Source of the DNA: Bradyrhizobium sp. CCGUVB4N
GTDB lineage: Bacteria; Pseudomonadota; Alphaproteobacteria; Rhizobiales; Xanthobacteraceae
Reading direction: 5' to 3'
Assembly: GCF_024199945.1 (NCBI RefSeq)
Contig: NZ_JANADP010000001.1
Span: 310,001 to 374,000 of the forward strand
DNA length: 64,000 bases
The notes beneath the pieces were generated by a model. That model was not told the DNA's origin, did no database searches, and was given only the letters and a program-made list of their open reading frames with translations. Made by a program: the position numbers and the translations under genes. Shown one piece after another: positions 16,105-25,812 of the stretch. The stretch's first letter is position 1. Every line of letters starts with the position of its first letter.

Positions 16105-16641
16105 TTACGCCTTCTTTTTCTTCTCGCGCTCGATGCCTTCGAGGATCAGCTTCTGGGCTTCCTCGGGGCCGCCCCAGCGCGTGATCTTCACCCACTTGCC
16201 CTTCTCGAGATCCTTGTAGTGCTCGAAGAAGTGCTGGATCTGCTGCAGCGTGATGTCGGGCAGGTCGGAATACGACTTCACCTTGTCGTAGCGCTGCGTC
16301 AGCTTCGACGACGGCACCGCCAGAATCTTCTCGTCGCCGCCGGCCTCGTCTTCCATGAACAGCACGCCGACCGGGCGCACGCTCATGACGGCGCCGGGAA
16401 TGATGGCGCGGGTGTTGATGATCAGCACGTCGCAGGGATCGCCGTCATCCGACAGCGTGTGCGGGATGAAGCCGTAATTGCCGGGGTAGCGCATCGGCGT
16501 GTAGAGGAAGCGGTCGACGACGAGCGTGCCGGCTTCCTTGTCCATCTCGTATTTGATCGGCTCGCCGCCCACGGGGACTTCGATGATGACATTGACGTCC
16601 TCGGGGACGTTTTTTCCGATCGAGACCGCATCGATACGCAT
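16105..16641 (-). CDS. ppa: Inorganic pyrophosphatase (family I)
   Basis: 178 residues, normal for a bacterial soluble family I enzyme. Motifs: [16 protein letters not shown] with substrate Lys/Glu, the signature DGDPCDVLI (metal-binding aspartates), and [13 protein letters not shown]. It hydrolyses pyrophosphate to two phosphates in the cytoplasm, pulling biosynthetic reactions forward. The start at 16641 gives the usual [12 protein letters not shown]-terminus; the open frame upstream to 16704 adds 21 residues without support. It ends in a Lys-rich tail (EREKKKKA) and is convergent with folD. Confidence 0.95.
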   Translation of the reverse strand: MRIDAVSIGKNVPEDVNVIIEVPVGGEPIKYEMDKEAGTLVVDRFLYTPMRYPGNYGFIPHTLSDDGDPCDVLIINTRAIIPGAVMSVRPVGVLFMEDEAGGDEKILAVPSSKLTQRYDKVKSYSDLPDITLQQIQHFFEHYKDLEKGKWVKITRWGGPEEAQKLILEGIEREKKKKA

Positions 16642-16824
16642 TAGAAAGGCTCCGTTATTTGCCGAAGTTAAATCTCGCCCGGCAGCGATTTTCGGCGCTG
16701 TCATACGCGGGCTTGGCCCGCTGATCCATCGTGTTTTTGTGAAATAATGAATCCAGCGATCACCGGCGCAGCAGGCGGACGGTATCGACGGATGGGTAGC
16801 GCTGCCGATTAAGCTTTCAGCAGC

Positions 16825-17334
16825 TCAATTGGTCCAAGCGAAGGCAACCTTGTCGAGCGACTTCGGCCCGAATCGCTCCGAGGAGCGCGCCACCATGCGG
16901 CCACCCAGCGCCCGGTAGAACTCGGTCGCGGGGTCGTTGTCCGAGAGCGCCCACACCACCATGCTCTTCAGATTGCTCTGCATGAGGTCGCGGCGCGCGG
17001 CGGTGAACAGGCGGCGGCCGAAGCCGAGGCCCTGGAATTCCGGACGCAGGTAGAGCTCGTAGATCTCGCCGTCGAAATGCAGGCTGCGGGCGCGGTTGCG
17101 ACCGTAGTTGGCGTAGCCTGCGATCTTGTCGCCGAACACCAGCACGCTGACGCGGCTGCCCTTGCGGATCGCGCTGTCCCACCATTGCGGACCGCGGCGG
17201 TTGATCAACTTCTCCAGCTCGGCGCCGGGAATGATGCCCTGATAGGCCGAACGCCAGGCTTCGTCATGGGTGGACGCCACCGCAGTTGCATCTGCAGCTT
17301 TGGCCGGCCGGACCTCGATCAGGGTTGTGCTCAT
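16825..17334 (-). CDS. GNAT family N-acetyltransferase
   Basis: 169 residues with a GNAT fold: N-terminal IEVRPAKAADATAVASTHDEAW, a central beta-strand pair ending in YELYLRPEFQGLGFGRRLFTAA (the acetyl-CoA pyrophosphate loop Q-x-x-G-x-G/R) and the C-terminal WALSDNDPATEFYRALGG. It resembles the amino-acid or RimI-like single-domain acetyltransferases, but the acceptor cannot be predicted. The ATG at 17334 is chosen because the residues ahead of it in the frame do not fit the family. Stand-alone gene. Confidence 0.85.
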   Translation of the reverse strand: MSTTLIEVRPAKAADATAVASTHDEAWRSAYQGIIPGAELEKLINRRGPQWWDSAIRKGSRVSVLVFGDKIAGYANYGRNRARSLHFDGEIYELYLRPEFQGLGFGRRLFTAARRDLMQSNLKSMVVWALSDNDPATEFYRALGGRMVARSSERFGPKSLDKVAFAWTN

Positions 17335-17600
17335 GGGCGTGATCAAACCAAGTCGCCGCGCCGGCGGCAAGACCTATCGTTAATTATCGGTTAACGTGTG
17401 GACTTTCTGCATCAGTATTTTAACCATGTTGTACCGAAAAAAGACAAGACGCCATTTCGTGCGGCAATGGACTGCCATGCGCCGGTGCAAAACTCCGCGG
17501 TCTCAACGAATGAACGCCGATGGCAACGCAGAAAGTCCGCCCAGAGTGATTCGTTCCGATTAGTCTCGCCTGCGTTATCCGTGTTCGCCCTCGGCCATTC

Positions 17601-18500
17601 ATGCGGCTCTTCAACACAACTGCGCTCCTGTCTCTGCTGGTCCTGCTGACGGCGTCGCCTGTGTGCGCGCAGATCACGTTCGGGGCATCGGGCGCGGAGA
17701 GCGAGCCGTTTCGCCGCCAGGAATGGCGGGTGCCGTCGCCGGATGCCGAGATTGCCGCGCGCGCGCTGCTGTTTCGTCCCGCAGGCAGCGGGCCGTTCCG
17801 GCTTGCGGTGATCGCGCATGCGTCGACGCAGAACGTGCTGCGTCGCGCGCAAATGCCGCAGCCGGAATATCGCGCGCTCGCAGCGTTTCTCGTCGCGCGC
17901 GGCTTTGCCGTGCTGGTGCCGGAGCGGCTGGGCCATGGCGCGACCGGTGGCCGCTATGTCGAGGACCAGGGCGGCTGCGACGAAGCGGACTACGCCCGCG
18001 CCGGCCGCGCCACCGCGGAGGAAATTTCGCTCGCGCTGGACTATCTGCAGAAGCAGGATTTTATCCGCAAGGATGCAGCCGTCGTGATCGGACATTCCGC
18101 AGGCGGCTGGGGCGCGCTGGCGCTTGCCGATGCCGATCCGAAGACCATCTCCGCCATCATTGCGTTTGCGCCCGGACGCGGCGGTCACGCCAATGACGAG
18201 CCGAACAAGGTTTGCGCGCCCCATACGCTGCTCGCGGCTGCGGCCGAATTCGGCAAGGCGGCGCGCATTCCCGTCACATCGCTGGTCGCAGCCAATGACA
18301 GTTATTTTGCACCGGCCTTTTCGAAAGAGATCGCGAATGTGTTTCGCGGCGGCGGCGGCAAGGACGATGTCCGCATCCTGCCGGCCGTGGGCAGTGAGGG
18401 CCATTGGATGATCGAGCTGGATGCCGGCGTCCAGGCCGCAAGCAGCGAGCTCGCGCGCGCGCTGAACCTGCCAAAGCCTGTGGCGTCCAAGAAGCCATGA
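17601..18500 (+). CDS. Exported alpha/beta hydrolase (dienelactone-hydrolase-like)
   Basis: 299 residues with a Sec signal peptide (cleavage near VCA-QI, residue 24). The hydrolase core has FRLAVIAHAST, GRYVEDQGG and a nucleophile elbow GHSAGGWG (Ser near residue 161). A late GHWMIE supplies the probable catalytic His. Likely a periplasmic esterase or peptidase-like hydrolase of unknown substrate. Its stop overlaps the DUF2269 start (ATGA), placing it first in a four-gene operon with DUF2269, an SDR-DoxX fusion and a DCC protein. Confidence 0.82.
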   Translation: MRLFNTTALLSLLVLLTASPVCAQITFGASGAESEPFRRQEWRVPSPDAEIAARALLFRPAGSGPFRLAVIAHASTQNVLRRAQMPQPEYRALAAFLVARGFAVLVPERLGHGATGGRYVEDQGGCDEADYARAGRATAEEISLALDYLQKQDFIRKDAAVVIGHSAGGWGALALADADPKTISAIIAFAPGRGGHANDEPNKVCAPHTLLAAAAEFGKAARIPVTSLVAANDSYFAPAFSKEIANVFRGGGGKDDVRILPAVGSEGHWMIELDAGVQAASSELARALNLPKPVASKKP

Positions 18501-18964
18501 CGCTGTATTTCCTGGTCAAATATCTGCACGTGCTCGGCGCCATCGTCATCCTCGGCACCGGAACCGGCATCGCCTTCTTCATGCTGATGGCCCATCGCTC
18601 CAACGACGCGGCGTTCATCGCACGCACGGCGTCCGTGGTGGTGATTGCGGACGCGATCTTCACGCTGTCGGCCGTGGTCCTGCAGCCGGTCACGGGCGGC
18701 CTGCTGATGATGCTCTCGGCGACGCCGATCACCGAGCGCTGGCTGCTGGCCTCGCTCGCGCTGTACATCTTTGCAGGCTTGTTCTGGATCCCCGTCGTCT
18801 TCATGCAGATCGAGATGCGCGATCTCGCGCGCAAGGCCGCCGAGCAGCGCATGGCGCTGCCGCAGCGCTATTTCAGCCTGTTCCGCCGCTGGTTCGCGTT
18901 CGGCTTCCCCGGCTTCGGCGCCACGATGGCGATCCTCTGGCTGATGATCGCAAAACCGTTTTGA
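18497..18964 (+). CDS. DUF2269 family membrane protein
   Basis: 155 residues with four hydrophobic segments. It starts with the family hallmark YFLVKYLHVLGAIVILGTGTG, and contains HRS near residue 35 and PVTGGLLMM. The DUF2269 family has conserved histidines in helix 1 (here KYLHVLG) and is thought to resemble small heme or redox membrane proteins, but function is not established. It overlaps the upstream hydrolase by 4 bases and ends 8 bases before the next gene, so translation is coupled. Confidence 0.85.
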   Translation: MTLYFLVKYLHVLGAIVILGTGTGIAFFMLMAHRSNDAAFIARTASVVVIADAIFTLSAVVLQPVTGGLLMMLSATPITERWLLASLALYIFAGLFWIPVVFMQIEMRDLARKAAEQRMALPQRYFSLFRRWFAFGFPGFGATMAILWLMIAKPF

Positions 18965-18972
18965 AGGACGCG

Positions 18973-20292
18973 ATGAACCAGCGAACCATTTTGGTGCTCG
19001 GCGCCTCCGGCCTGATCGGCCGCTTCGTCACCGACGATCTGCGCGCGCGAGGGTTTCGCGTGGTCGGTCTGGCGCGCAGCCTGTCGTCCGCGCAGGCAAT
19101 GAGTGCGCTCGATATCGCGCTGCCGATCCTCAACATCGACGCCTCCGCGCTGACACGCCTGCTGAGTGAGTACGCAGTGGATGTGGTCGTGAACTGCCTC
19201 GGCGTGCTCCAGGATGGCCCCGGCAGCGATACCAGTGCCGTGCATCGCGATTTCGTCGCGCGCCTGCTTCAGGCCATCGCCGGCAGCGGTCGTGCGATCC
19301 GGCTGGTGCACATCTCGATTCCCGGAACGGCCGAAGCGGATCGCACCGCCTTCGCGACGACCAAGCGCGAGGCCGAGCGGCTGATTGCGACGTCCCACAT
19401 TCCCCACGCCATCCTGCGGCCCGGCTTCGTGGTTGCGCCGTCTGCCTATGGCGGCAGCGCCATGCTGCGCGCCCTCGCCGCCTTTCCGCTCGATCTGCCG
19501 GATAGCGAGATGGCAACACGATTCCAGTCGGTCGCGGTCGAGGATATTTCGGCCACCATCGCCTGGCTCGCCGTGCGCGAGATCGACGATGCATCCGTGA
19601 AAGCGGTGAGCTGGGACCTGATGCAATCCGAGCCGATCACGATGGCCGGCGTCGTCAAGCAGTTCCGGCATGCGTTCGGCACGGCCGGCTGGCCGCATGT
19701 CGCGATGCCGTCCTTCATGCTCGATCTCGGCGCGAGGCTTGGCGATCTCGCCAATTACCTCGGCTGGATGCCGCCGATGCGCTCCACCGCCATCGCCGAG
19801 CTGCGCCGCGGCGTGAGCGGTGATCCCTCGGCGTGGATCGCCGCGACCGGCATCGTGCCGAAGACGCTGGCCGAGACGATCGGGCGTCATCCCGCCACCA
19901 TCCAGGATAAGTGGTTCGCGCGGCTGTTCCTGGTCAAGGCGCTAATTGTAGCGAGCCTGGTCGTGTTCTGGATCGCCTCCGGCTTCATTGCGCTGTTCGT
20001 GTCGTATCGCGCCGCCGCCGGGATTCTCACCGCGCACGGCTTCCCGCCGGCGCTGGTCGCTCCCGTCACCATCGGCACCAGCCTGATGGACATGAGCATC
20101 GGCGTGCTGATCGCTTTCCGCCGCACGGCTGCGGTCGGGCTCGTTGTAGGCATCGTCGCCTCGCTCGGCTACATGTTCGGCGCAGCGATCCTGACGCCCG
20201 ACCTCTGGATCGAGCCGCTCGGCGCGCTGGTGAAAACAGGGCCTGCTATCGTGCTCATGCTGGTCGCACTTCTGATGCTGGATAATCGCTGA
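18973..20292 (+). CDS. SDR-like NAD(P)-binding protein fused to a DoxX-like membrane domain
   Basis: 439 residues. The N-terminal 300 form an extended/atypical SDR with cofactor loop GASGLIGRFVTDDL and a NmrA-like fold (HISIPGTAEAD, KREAERLI, LRPGFVV). The last 130 residues hold four membrane helices of the DoxX-like type, preceded by a cytoplasmic linker. This fusion suggests a membrane-tethered oxidoreductase. ATG 18973 follows GAAGGA; a TTG at 18961 is rejected. Its TGA shares one base with the ATG of the DCC gene. Confidence 0.85.
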   Translation: MNQRTILVLGASGLIGRFVTDDLRARGFRVVGLARSLSSAQAMSALDIALPILNIDASALTRLLSEYAVDVVVNCLGVLQDGPGSDTSAVHRDFVARLLQAIAGSGRAIRLVHISIPGTAEADRTAFATTKREAERLIATSHIPHAILRPGFVVAPSAYGGSAMLRALAAFPLDLPDSEMATRFQSVAVEDISATIAWLAVREIDDASVKAVSWDLMQSEPITMAGVVKQFRHAFGTAGWPHVAMPSFMLDLGARLGDLANYLGWMPPMRSTAIAELRRGVSGDPSAWIAATGIVPKTLAETIGRHPATIQDKWFARLFLVKALIVASLVVFWIASGFIALFVSYRAAAGILTAHGFPPALVAPVTIGTSLMDMSIGVLIAFRRTAAVGLVVGIVASLGYMFGAAILTPDLWIEPLGALVKTGPAIVLMLVALLMLDNR

Positions 20293-20699
20293 TGCCGAAA
20301 TGGCCTGACGACGACGTGATCCTGTTCGACGGCGTCTGCATCTTCTGCTCGCGCTGGGTCCGCTTTGTCGCGCAGCGCGATAAAGCGAAGCGGTTTCGAT
20401 TCACGCCGATCCAGTCGGATTATGGCGCGAAGCTCGCGCGGACGTTCAGCATCGATCCGGATGATCCTGATACCAATGCGGTCGTCCATGGTGGCGAGGC
20501 GTTCATGCAGTCCGATGCCGCGCTGACGGTGCTGTCGCTGCTTCCCGGCTGGGGCTGGGTGCGCGTGCTGTTCGCCGTGCCGAAGACGCTACGGAATGCG
20601 GCCTACAGCCTCATCGCGCACAACCGTTATCGCATCTTTGGCAAGTACGAGGTGTGTTTCGTGCCGGATGCAGATTTACGGGCAAGGGTGATCGAGTGA
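20292..20699 (+). CDS. DCC-family thiol-disulfide oxidoreductase (DUF393)
   Basis: 135 residues with the DCC signature at the N-terminus, DGVCIFCSRW (residues 13-22), whose Cys-x-x-Cys resembles the thioredoxin active site, followed by FTPIQSDYG and the C-terminal YSLIAHNRYRIFGKYEVC. The family is predicted to be thiol-disulfide oxidoreductases but has little biochemistry. It is last in the hydrolase-DUF2269-SDR/DoxX-DCC operon and starts in the stop codon of the SDR gene. DCC and DoxX-type domains co-occur in other bacteria, which hints at a shared membrane redox function. Confidence 0.87.
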   Translation: MPKWPDDDVILFDGVCIFCSRWVRFVAQRDKAKRFRFTPIQSDYGAKLARTFSIDPDDPDTNAVVHGGEAFMQSDAALTVLSLLPGWGWVRVLFAVPKTLRNAAYSLIAHNRYRIFGKYEVCFVPDADLRARVIE

Positions 20700-20725
20700 C
20701 TCGATAGCGGCGCCACAAACTCGAT

Positions 20726-20866
20726 GTCGTCCCGGCGAAGGCCGGGACCCATAACCACAGGCCCGAGTTTGGCGAAGGCTAGAAGTTAAGGCATCAATCC
20801 GCGGTACTGCGATCGAGGTTCATCCAGAGATCACGCGGTATGGGTCCCGGCCTTCGCCGGGACGAC
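20726..20866. repeat. Dispersed palindromic element, family A (copy 2)
   Basis: 141 bp with near-perfect terminal inverted arms: GTCGTCCCGGCGAAGGCCGG at the left and its inverse ending CGGGACGAC at the right. Inner blocks ACCCATAACCACAGG and ATCACGCGGTATGGGT repeat in other copies. It lies between convergent DCC and amine-oxidase genes. Confidence 0.92.
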
Positions 20867-20878
20867 GCTGGGGATGGG

Positions 20879-22117
20879 CTAGCGCTTCGCAGCTAAAACT
20901 TCCTTCGCCGCCCGCTCCCCGCTATCCCGCGCGCCATGCGCCGTCGTGAAGAAATTCGGCGAGGTCGCCTCCCCGGCGAAGAACAACCGCCCATCCACCG
21001 GTGCGGCCAGCACCGCGCGGTCCCCCGCATGCCCCGGCAGCGCGTGCGAATAGGAGCCGCGCGCGAACGGATCATGCCCCCAGCGCGACTCGTACAGCGG
21101 CTTCAGCTTGCGGCGGATGTCGTTGCCGAGGAAGCCCGCGATCTCGTCGATGCTGTGCGCGGCGATGGCGCCATCGCCGGCGGCTTCCAGCTGGCGGGCA
21201 AAGCTGCCGCCGAAAAAGCCTTCGATGCAGGGCTGGCCGAACGGGCGGATGTGGTAGGTGCCCATCTCGGTGCGCATGGTGGCGCCGCGCAGATTGCCTT
21301 CTTTCGGGAAGGCTTCGGCATCGTCGAGTGCCAGTGTCACCTTGTCGTCGACGCCGAGCGGCAGGCCGCGCGCTGCATCGACTTTGACCGGCAGGGGCGG
21401 CGAGAAGCGGATCGCCTCATCGGCGATGAGGTTGGTCGGCACGGTGACGATCACCTTGGCTGCGGTCAGCGTGCCCTGTGATGTCTCGATGCGGATGCGC
21501 TTGCTCGAATGATCGATCAGCGTGACGTTGCAGTTCAGCGCGACGGGACATGGTGCGCCATAGGCTGCGACCAGCGCACCATAGCCGCGGCGGACGCGCC
21601 AGTTGAGCTCGCTGTCCTCGTAGGCGTCCCAGTCGAGCGTCGACATGTCCTTGAGTTCGCAGCCGTTGATATAGGTCGAGATCGCGTCGATCATCGGATT
21701 CCAGCGATTGCCGGGCTCGAGGCTCAGGCTCGCGGGCTGGTCCATGCCCTTCTGCGCGGCCTGCCAGAGCCGCTCGTAGAACGCGTCCATCGCGCGCATG
21801 AAATCGTCGCGGTCGCTTTGCGGAAACGCATTGCCATAGGCGCGCTCGCGCCAGGGCGGCAGGTCCTTGTTGAGCTCGAAGCCGAGCGCGCGTGCGATGG
21901 GAGCGAAGGAGTTCTTGTCGGCTGAGTGCAGCCAGCCGCAGCCGACGTCGAAAGTGACCTCAGGCGAGGCCTGCACGGTCCAGGCGCGGCCGCCGAGCCG
22001 GTCGCGCGCCTCCAGCACGATCACGGAGCGGCCGGAGCCTGCCAGCGCGTGTGCTGCGCCGAGGCCGGCGGCACCGGCGCCGATGATCGCGACGTCGACG
22101 GAGGAGGGGAAGGACAT
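20879..22117 (-). CDS. Flavin-dependent amine oxidase family protein
   Basis: 412 residues of the flavin monoamine oxidase type. The FAD-binding dinucleotide motif GAGAAGLGAAHALAGSG (residues 13-29), VLEARDRLGGRAWT with the conserved GGR, and the C-terminal FAD motif LFFAGEATSPNFFTTAHGA are all present. It oxidises an amine (or similar) to an imine with oxygen as acceptor; polyamine or amino-acid substrates are possible. No signal peptide, so cytoplasmic. It stands alone between two repeat elements, so no pathway context. Confidence 0.88.
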   Translation of the reverse strand: MSFPSSVDVAIIGAGAAGLGAAHALAGSGRSVIVLEARDRLGGRAWTVQASPEVTFDVGCGWLHSADKNSFAPIARALGFELNKDLPPWRERAYGNAFPQSDRDDFMRAMDAFYERLWQAAQKGMDQPASLSLEPGNRWNPMIDAISTYINGCELKDMSTLDWDAYEDSELNWRVRRGYGALVAAYGAPCPVALNCNVTLIDHSSKRIRIETSQGTLTAAKVIVTVPTNLIADEAIRFSPPLPVKVDAARGLPLGVDDKVTLALDDAEAFPKEGNLRGATMRTEMGTYHIRPFGQPCIEGFFGGSFARQLEAAGDGAIAAHSIDEIAGFLGNDIRRKLKPLYESRWGHDPFARGSYSHALPGHAGDRAVLAAPVDGRLFFAGEATSPNFFTTAHGARDSGERAAKEVLAAKR

Positions 22118-22170
22118 GGGTGGGCTCTAGCACGTTCGCTGGATGTGCTGAAGCCGGCCAGATATGCCGT

Positions 22171-22320
22171 TCTCGTGTCCCGGACGCGACGCAGCGCGCA
22201 GCGGTGCGGCGCAGAGCCGGGACCCAGGACGATGTCGAGGCGATGTGTGGGTGGTGAAGTAACTGGGCCCCGGCTCAGCAGCGCACCACTGGCGTGCTGC
22301 GCTGCGTCCGGGGCACGAGA
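22171..22320. repeat. Dispersed palindromic element, family B
   Basis: 150 bp beginning TCTCGTGTCCCGGACGCGAC and ending with the inverse (GCGTCCGGGGCACGAGA), with inner GCAGCGC / GCGCTGC arms. Different sequence from family A but the same layout: two GC-rich hairpin arms around a variable centre. It fills the gap between the amine oxidase and typA. Confidence 0.85.
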
Positions 22321-22331
22321 GAGCGAAAGCC

Positions 22332-24158
<1,827 letters not shown>

Positions 24159-24448
24159 GAGTGAGCTTCTTTGCGGTCGGACAATGGGTTAAGCGCGATC
24201 TCGCCGGTCAAGCCGGGACCTCTTCTCGGACAACGCTGAAACGTGAAAAACGGGGCCTGCTACGCCCTAAAAGGAAACCCGGCCATATCGACCGGGTAGC
24301 CTATGCGTTTGCGGCGCAATATAGGGAAAAAACGCCAAAAAACAATGCGTTCTTTCGGGGTTGGTTGATTGAATTTTGTCCGGGAATCCCCGGAGCTTGG
24401 GCGATAGTGGGCCAAATCGGCCCTTTATTCGCGGGACGGCCGCCCCGG

Positions 24449-25225
24449 CTAGCCCTGGGGGGAGCTGCTGTTCGTCTCCTCGGTCGGATAGACCCCGCGC
24501 AGCACCTCCTCGAAGTGCATCTTCACGGCGTCGTTGCAGAGGCAGGCACGCAGGCGCAGGCCGTCATGGTTGCGGACCAGGATCGCGCCGCGCCTTGTGT
24601 CGAGCACGCCTTCGGCCTTGAACGATTGCAGCACGCGGCTCGCATAGCTGCGCCCGACCCCGAGCAAGGTGGCGAGTTGCTCATGCGTCAGCGGCACGCT
24701 GCTCTCGTCGCCGGTCCGCTCCATCGCCGCGATGATCCATTTGGCCGTGCGCTGCTCGATCGAGTGGATGGCGTTGCAGGCGGTCGACTGGAAAATCTGC
24801 GCCAGCATGCAGTCGGCGTAGCGTGCGAAGATATTGCGCAGCGACGGCGAGCGCGCCTTGGCCGCCTCCAGCTTGCCGACGTGAATGCGTGCAAACGGGC
24901 CGCCGAATTTCACGCAGATGCGGGTATAGGCCGGCAGAAATCCCTCGCTGACGATGCCGCCCACCGCGCCTTCGCGGCCAACCAGAATGGTCTCGACATC
25001 GCGGCCGTCTTCGTTCGGGACGAGGAACGTCGCAAGCGACGGCCCGCAGGGAAAGTGCACGACCTGGACATCGTCGCCGGGACTGTAGAGCAAATGGTTC
25101 GCGCCGACGTTGTCAACGCCAACATGCGGCGCGAGCAGCGCATAATCCGCCGGATTGAGGCGGCGTAGCAGATTGTTGGCAGGGCGGCTGTCGATCTCGT
25201 TTGTCTTGCTGATCCGCACGTCCAT
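24449..25225 (-). CDS. Crp/Fnr family transcriptional regulator
   Basis: 258 residues. The N-terminal half is a cyclic-nucleotide-type beta-roll (YSPGDDVQVVHFP, GREGAVGG); the C-terminal winged helix carries LTHEQLATLLGVGRSYASRVLQSFKAEGVL. The N-terminus lacks the FNR/FixK cysteine cluster, so oxygen sensing through an Fe-S cluster is unlikely. The long C-terminal tail after the recognition helix (CLCNDAVKMHFEEVL) is common in a rhizobial group whose ligand is unknown. It is divergent from an orphan receiver gene and may share a stress-type promoter region. Confidence 0.87.
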   Translation of the reverse strand: MDVRISKTNEIDSRPANNLLRRLNPADYALLAPHVGVDNVGANHLLYSPGDDVQVVHFPCGPSLATFLVPNEDGRDVETILVGREGAVGGIVSEGFLPAYTRICVKFGGPFARIHVGKLEAAKARSPSLRNIFARYADCMLAQIFQSTACNAIHSIEQRTAKWIIAAMERTGDESSVPLTHEQLATLLGVGRSYASRVLQSFKAEGVLDTRRGAILVRNHDGLRLRACLCNDAVKMHFEEVLRGVYPTEETNSSSPQG

Positions 25226-25299
25226 CGCAAATCCCCTGCTCTCCTTCCCAACTCTAGTCAGTTCCGTCCGTCCGTTGTGTGCACATGTGGACAGACGTC

Positions 25300-25327
25300 A
25301 AAACTGTTCTGTGGTGAGTTTCGTTCC
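25300..25327 (-). promoter_or_regulatory. Possible EcfG-type (general stress) promoter for the Crp/Fnr gene
   Basis: On the minus strand GGAAC (25327-25323) is followed after 17 bases by AGTTTT (25305-25300), about 75 bases before the Crp/Fnr start. The alphaproteobacterial EcfG consensus is GGAAC, 16-17 bases, then CGTT; the first base of the second box deviates. Pattern match only. Confidence 0.3.
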
Positions 25328-25388
25328 GGGAACCCTCCGATGCGCTGGGCGCAGGCGTCGGTATGAGGCTGTCCAGATCGGTAGAAAA

Positions 25389-25799
25389 ATGCAGCCCTCG
25401 ATAGCAGCCAGGATCATGATACCTGTTTCCCCCGACGGCGCGGCCGCCATCCCTGCCGACGTCTTGATCGTCGAGGATGATCCGATCATCGCGATCGATT
25501 TCGAGGATCGACTGCTCGGCTTTGGCGTGACCAACGTGCGCACCGTGGGTTCGGTGGCGCAGGCGCTGAATGCGATCACGACGCGCGCGCCCGACTTCGC
25601 ACTGCTCGACGTCGAATTGATCCGCGAGAAGAGCTTTGCGATCGCCGAGCGGCTCGCAGCCCTCGAGATTCCCTTCGTCTTCGTCACCGGCTACGGCGCG
25701 GAGACCAGCATCCCGGCGCAATTTGCCGCGCGTCCGCGGCTGCAAAAGCCGTGCTCCAGCGATGCGCTGGAGGCGGCGTTGCAGGCGCGCGGCGCGTGA
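25389..25799 (+). CDS. Single-domain response regulator (orphan receiver)
   Basis: 136 residues with only a receiver domain: acidic pair VLIVEDDPIIAIDFEDRL, phosphoacceptor in FALLDVEL, Thr in VFVTGYG and Lys in LQKPC. No output domain is present. Such CheY-like stand-alone receivers of the rhizobial type often act as phosphate carriers or anti-regulators. No histidine kinase is adjacent; the nearest is at 45.6-47.8 kb. The start at 25389 is chosen because the upstream frame crosses the promoter region; 25416 is an alternative with a close AGGA. Confidence 0.82.
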   Translation: MQPSIAARIMIPVSPDGAAAIPADVLIVEDDPIIAIDFEDRLLGFGVTNVRTVGSVAQALNAITTRAPDFALLDVELIREKSFAIAERLAALEIPFVFVTGYGAETSIPAQFAARPRLQKPCSSDALEAALQARGA

Positions 25800-25812
25800 C
25801 GGCGCGGTAGTC

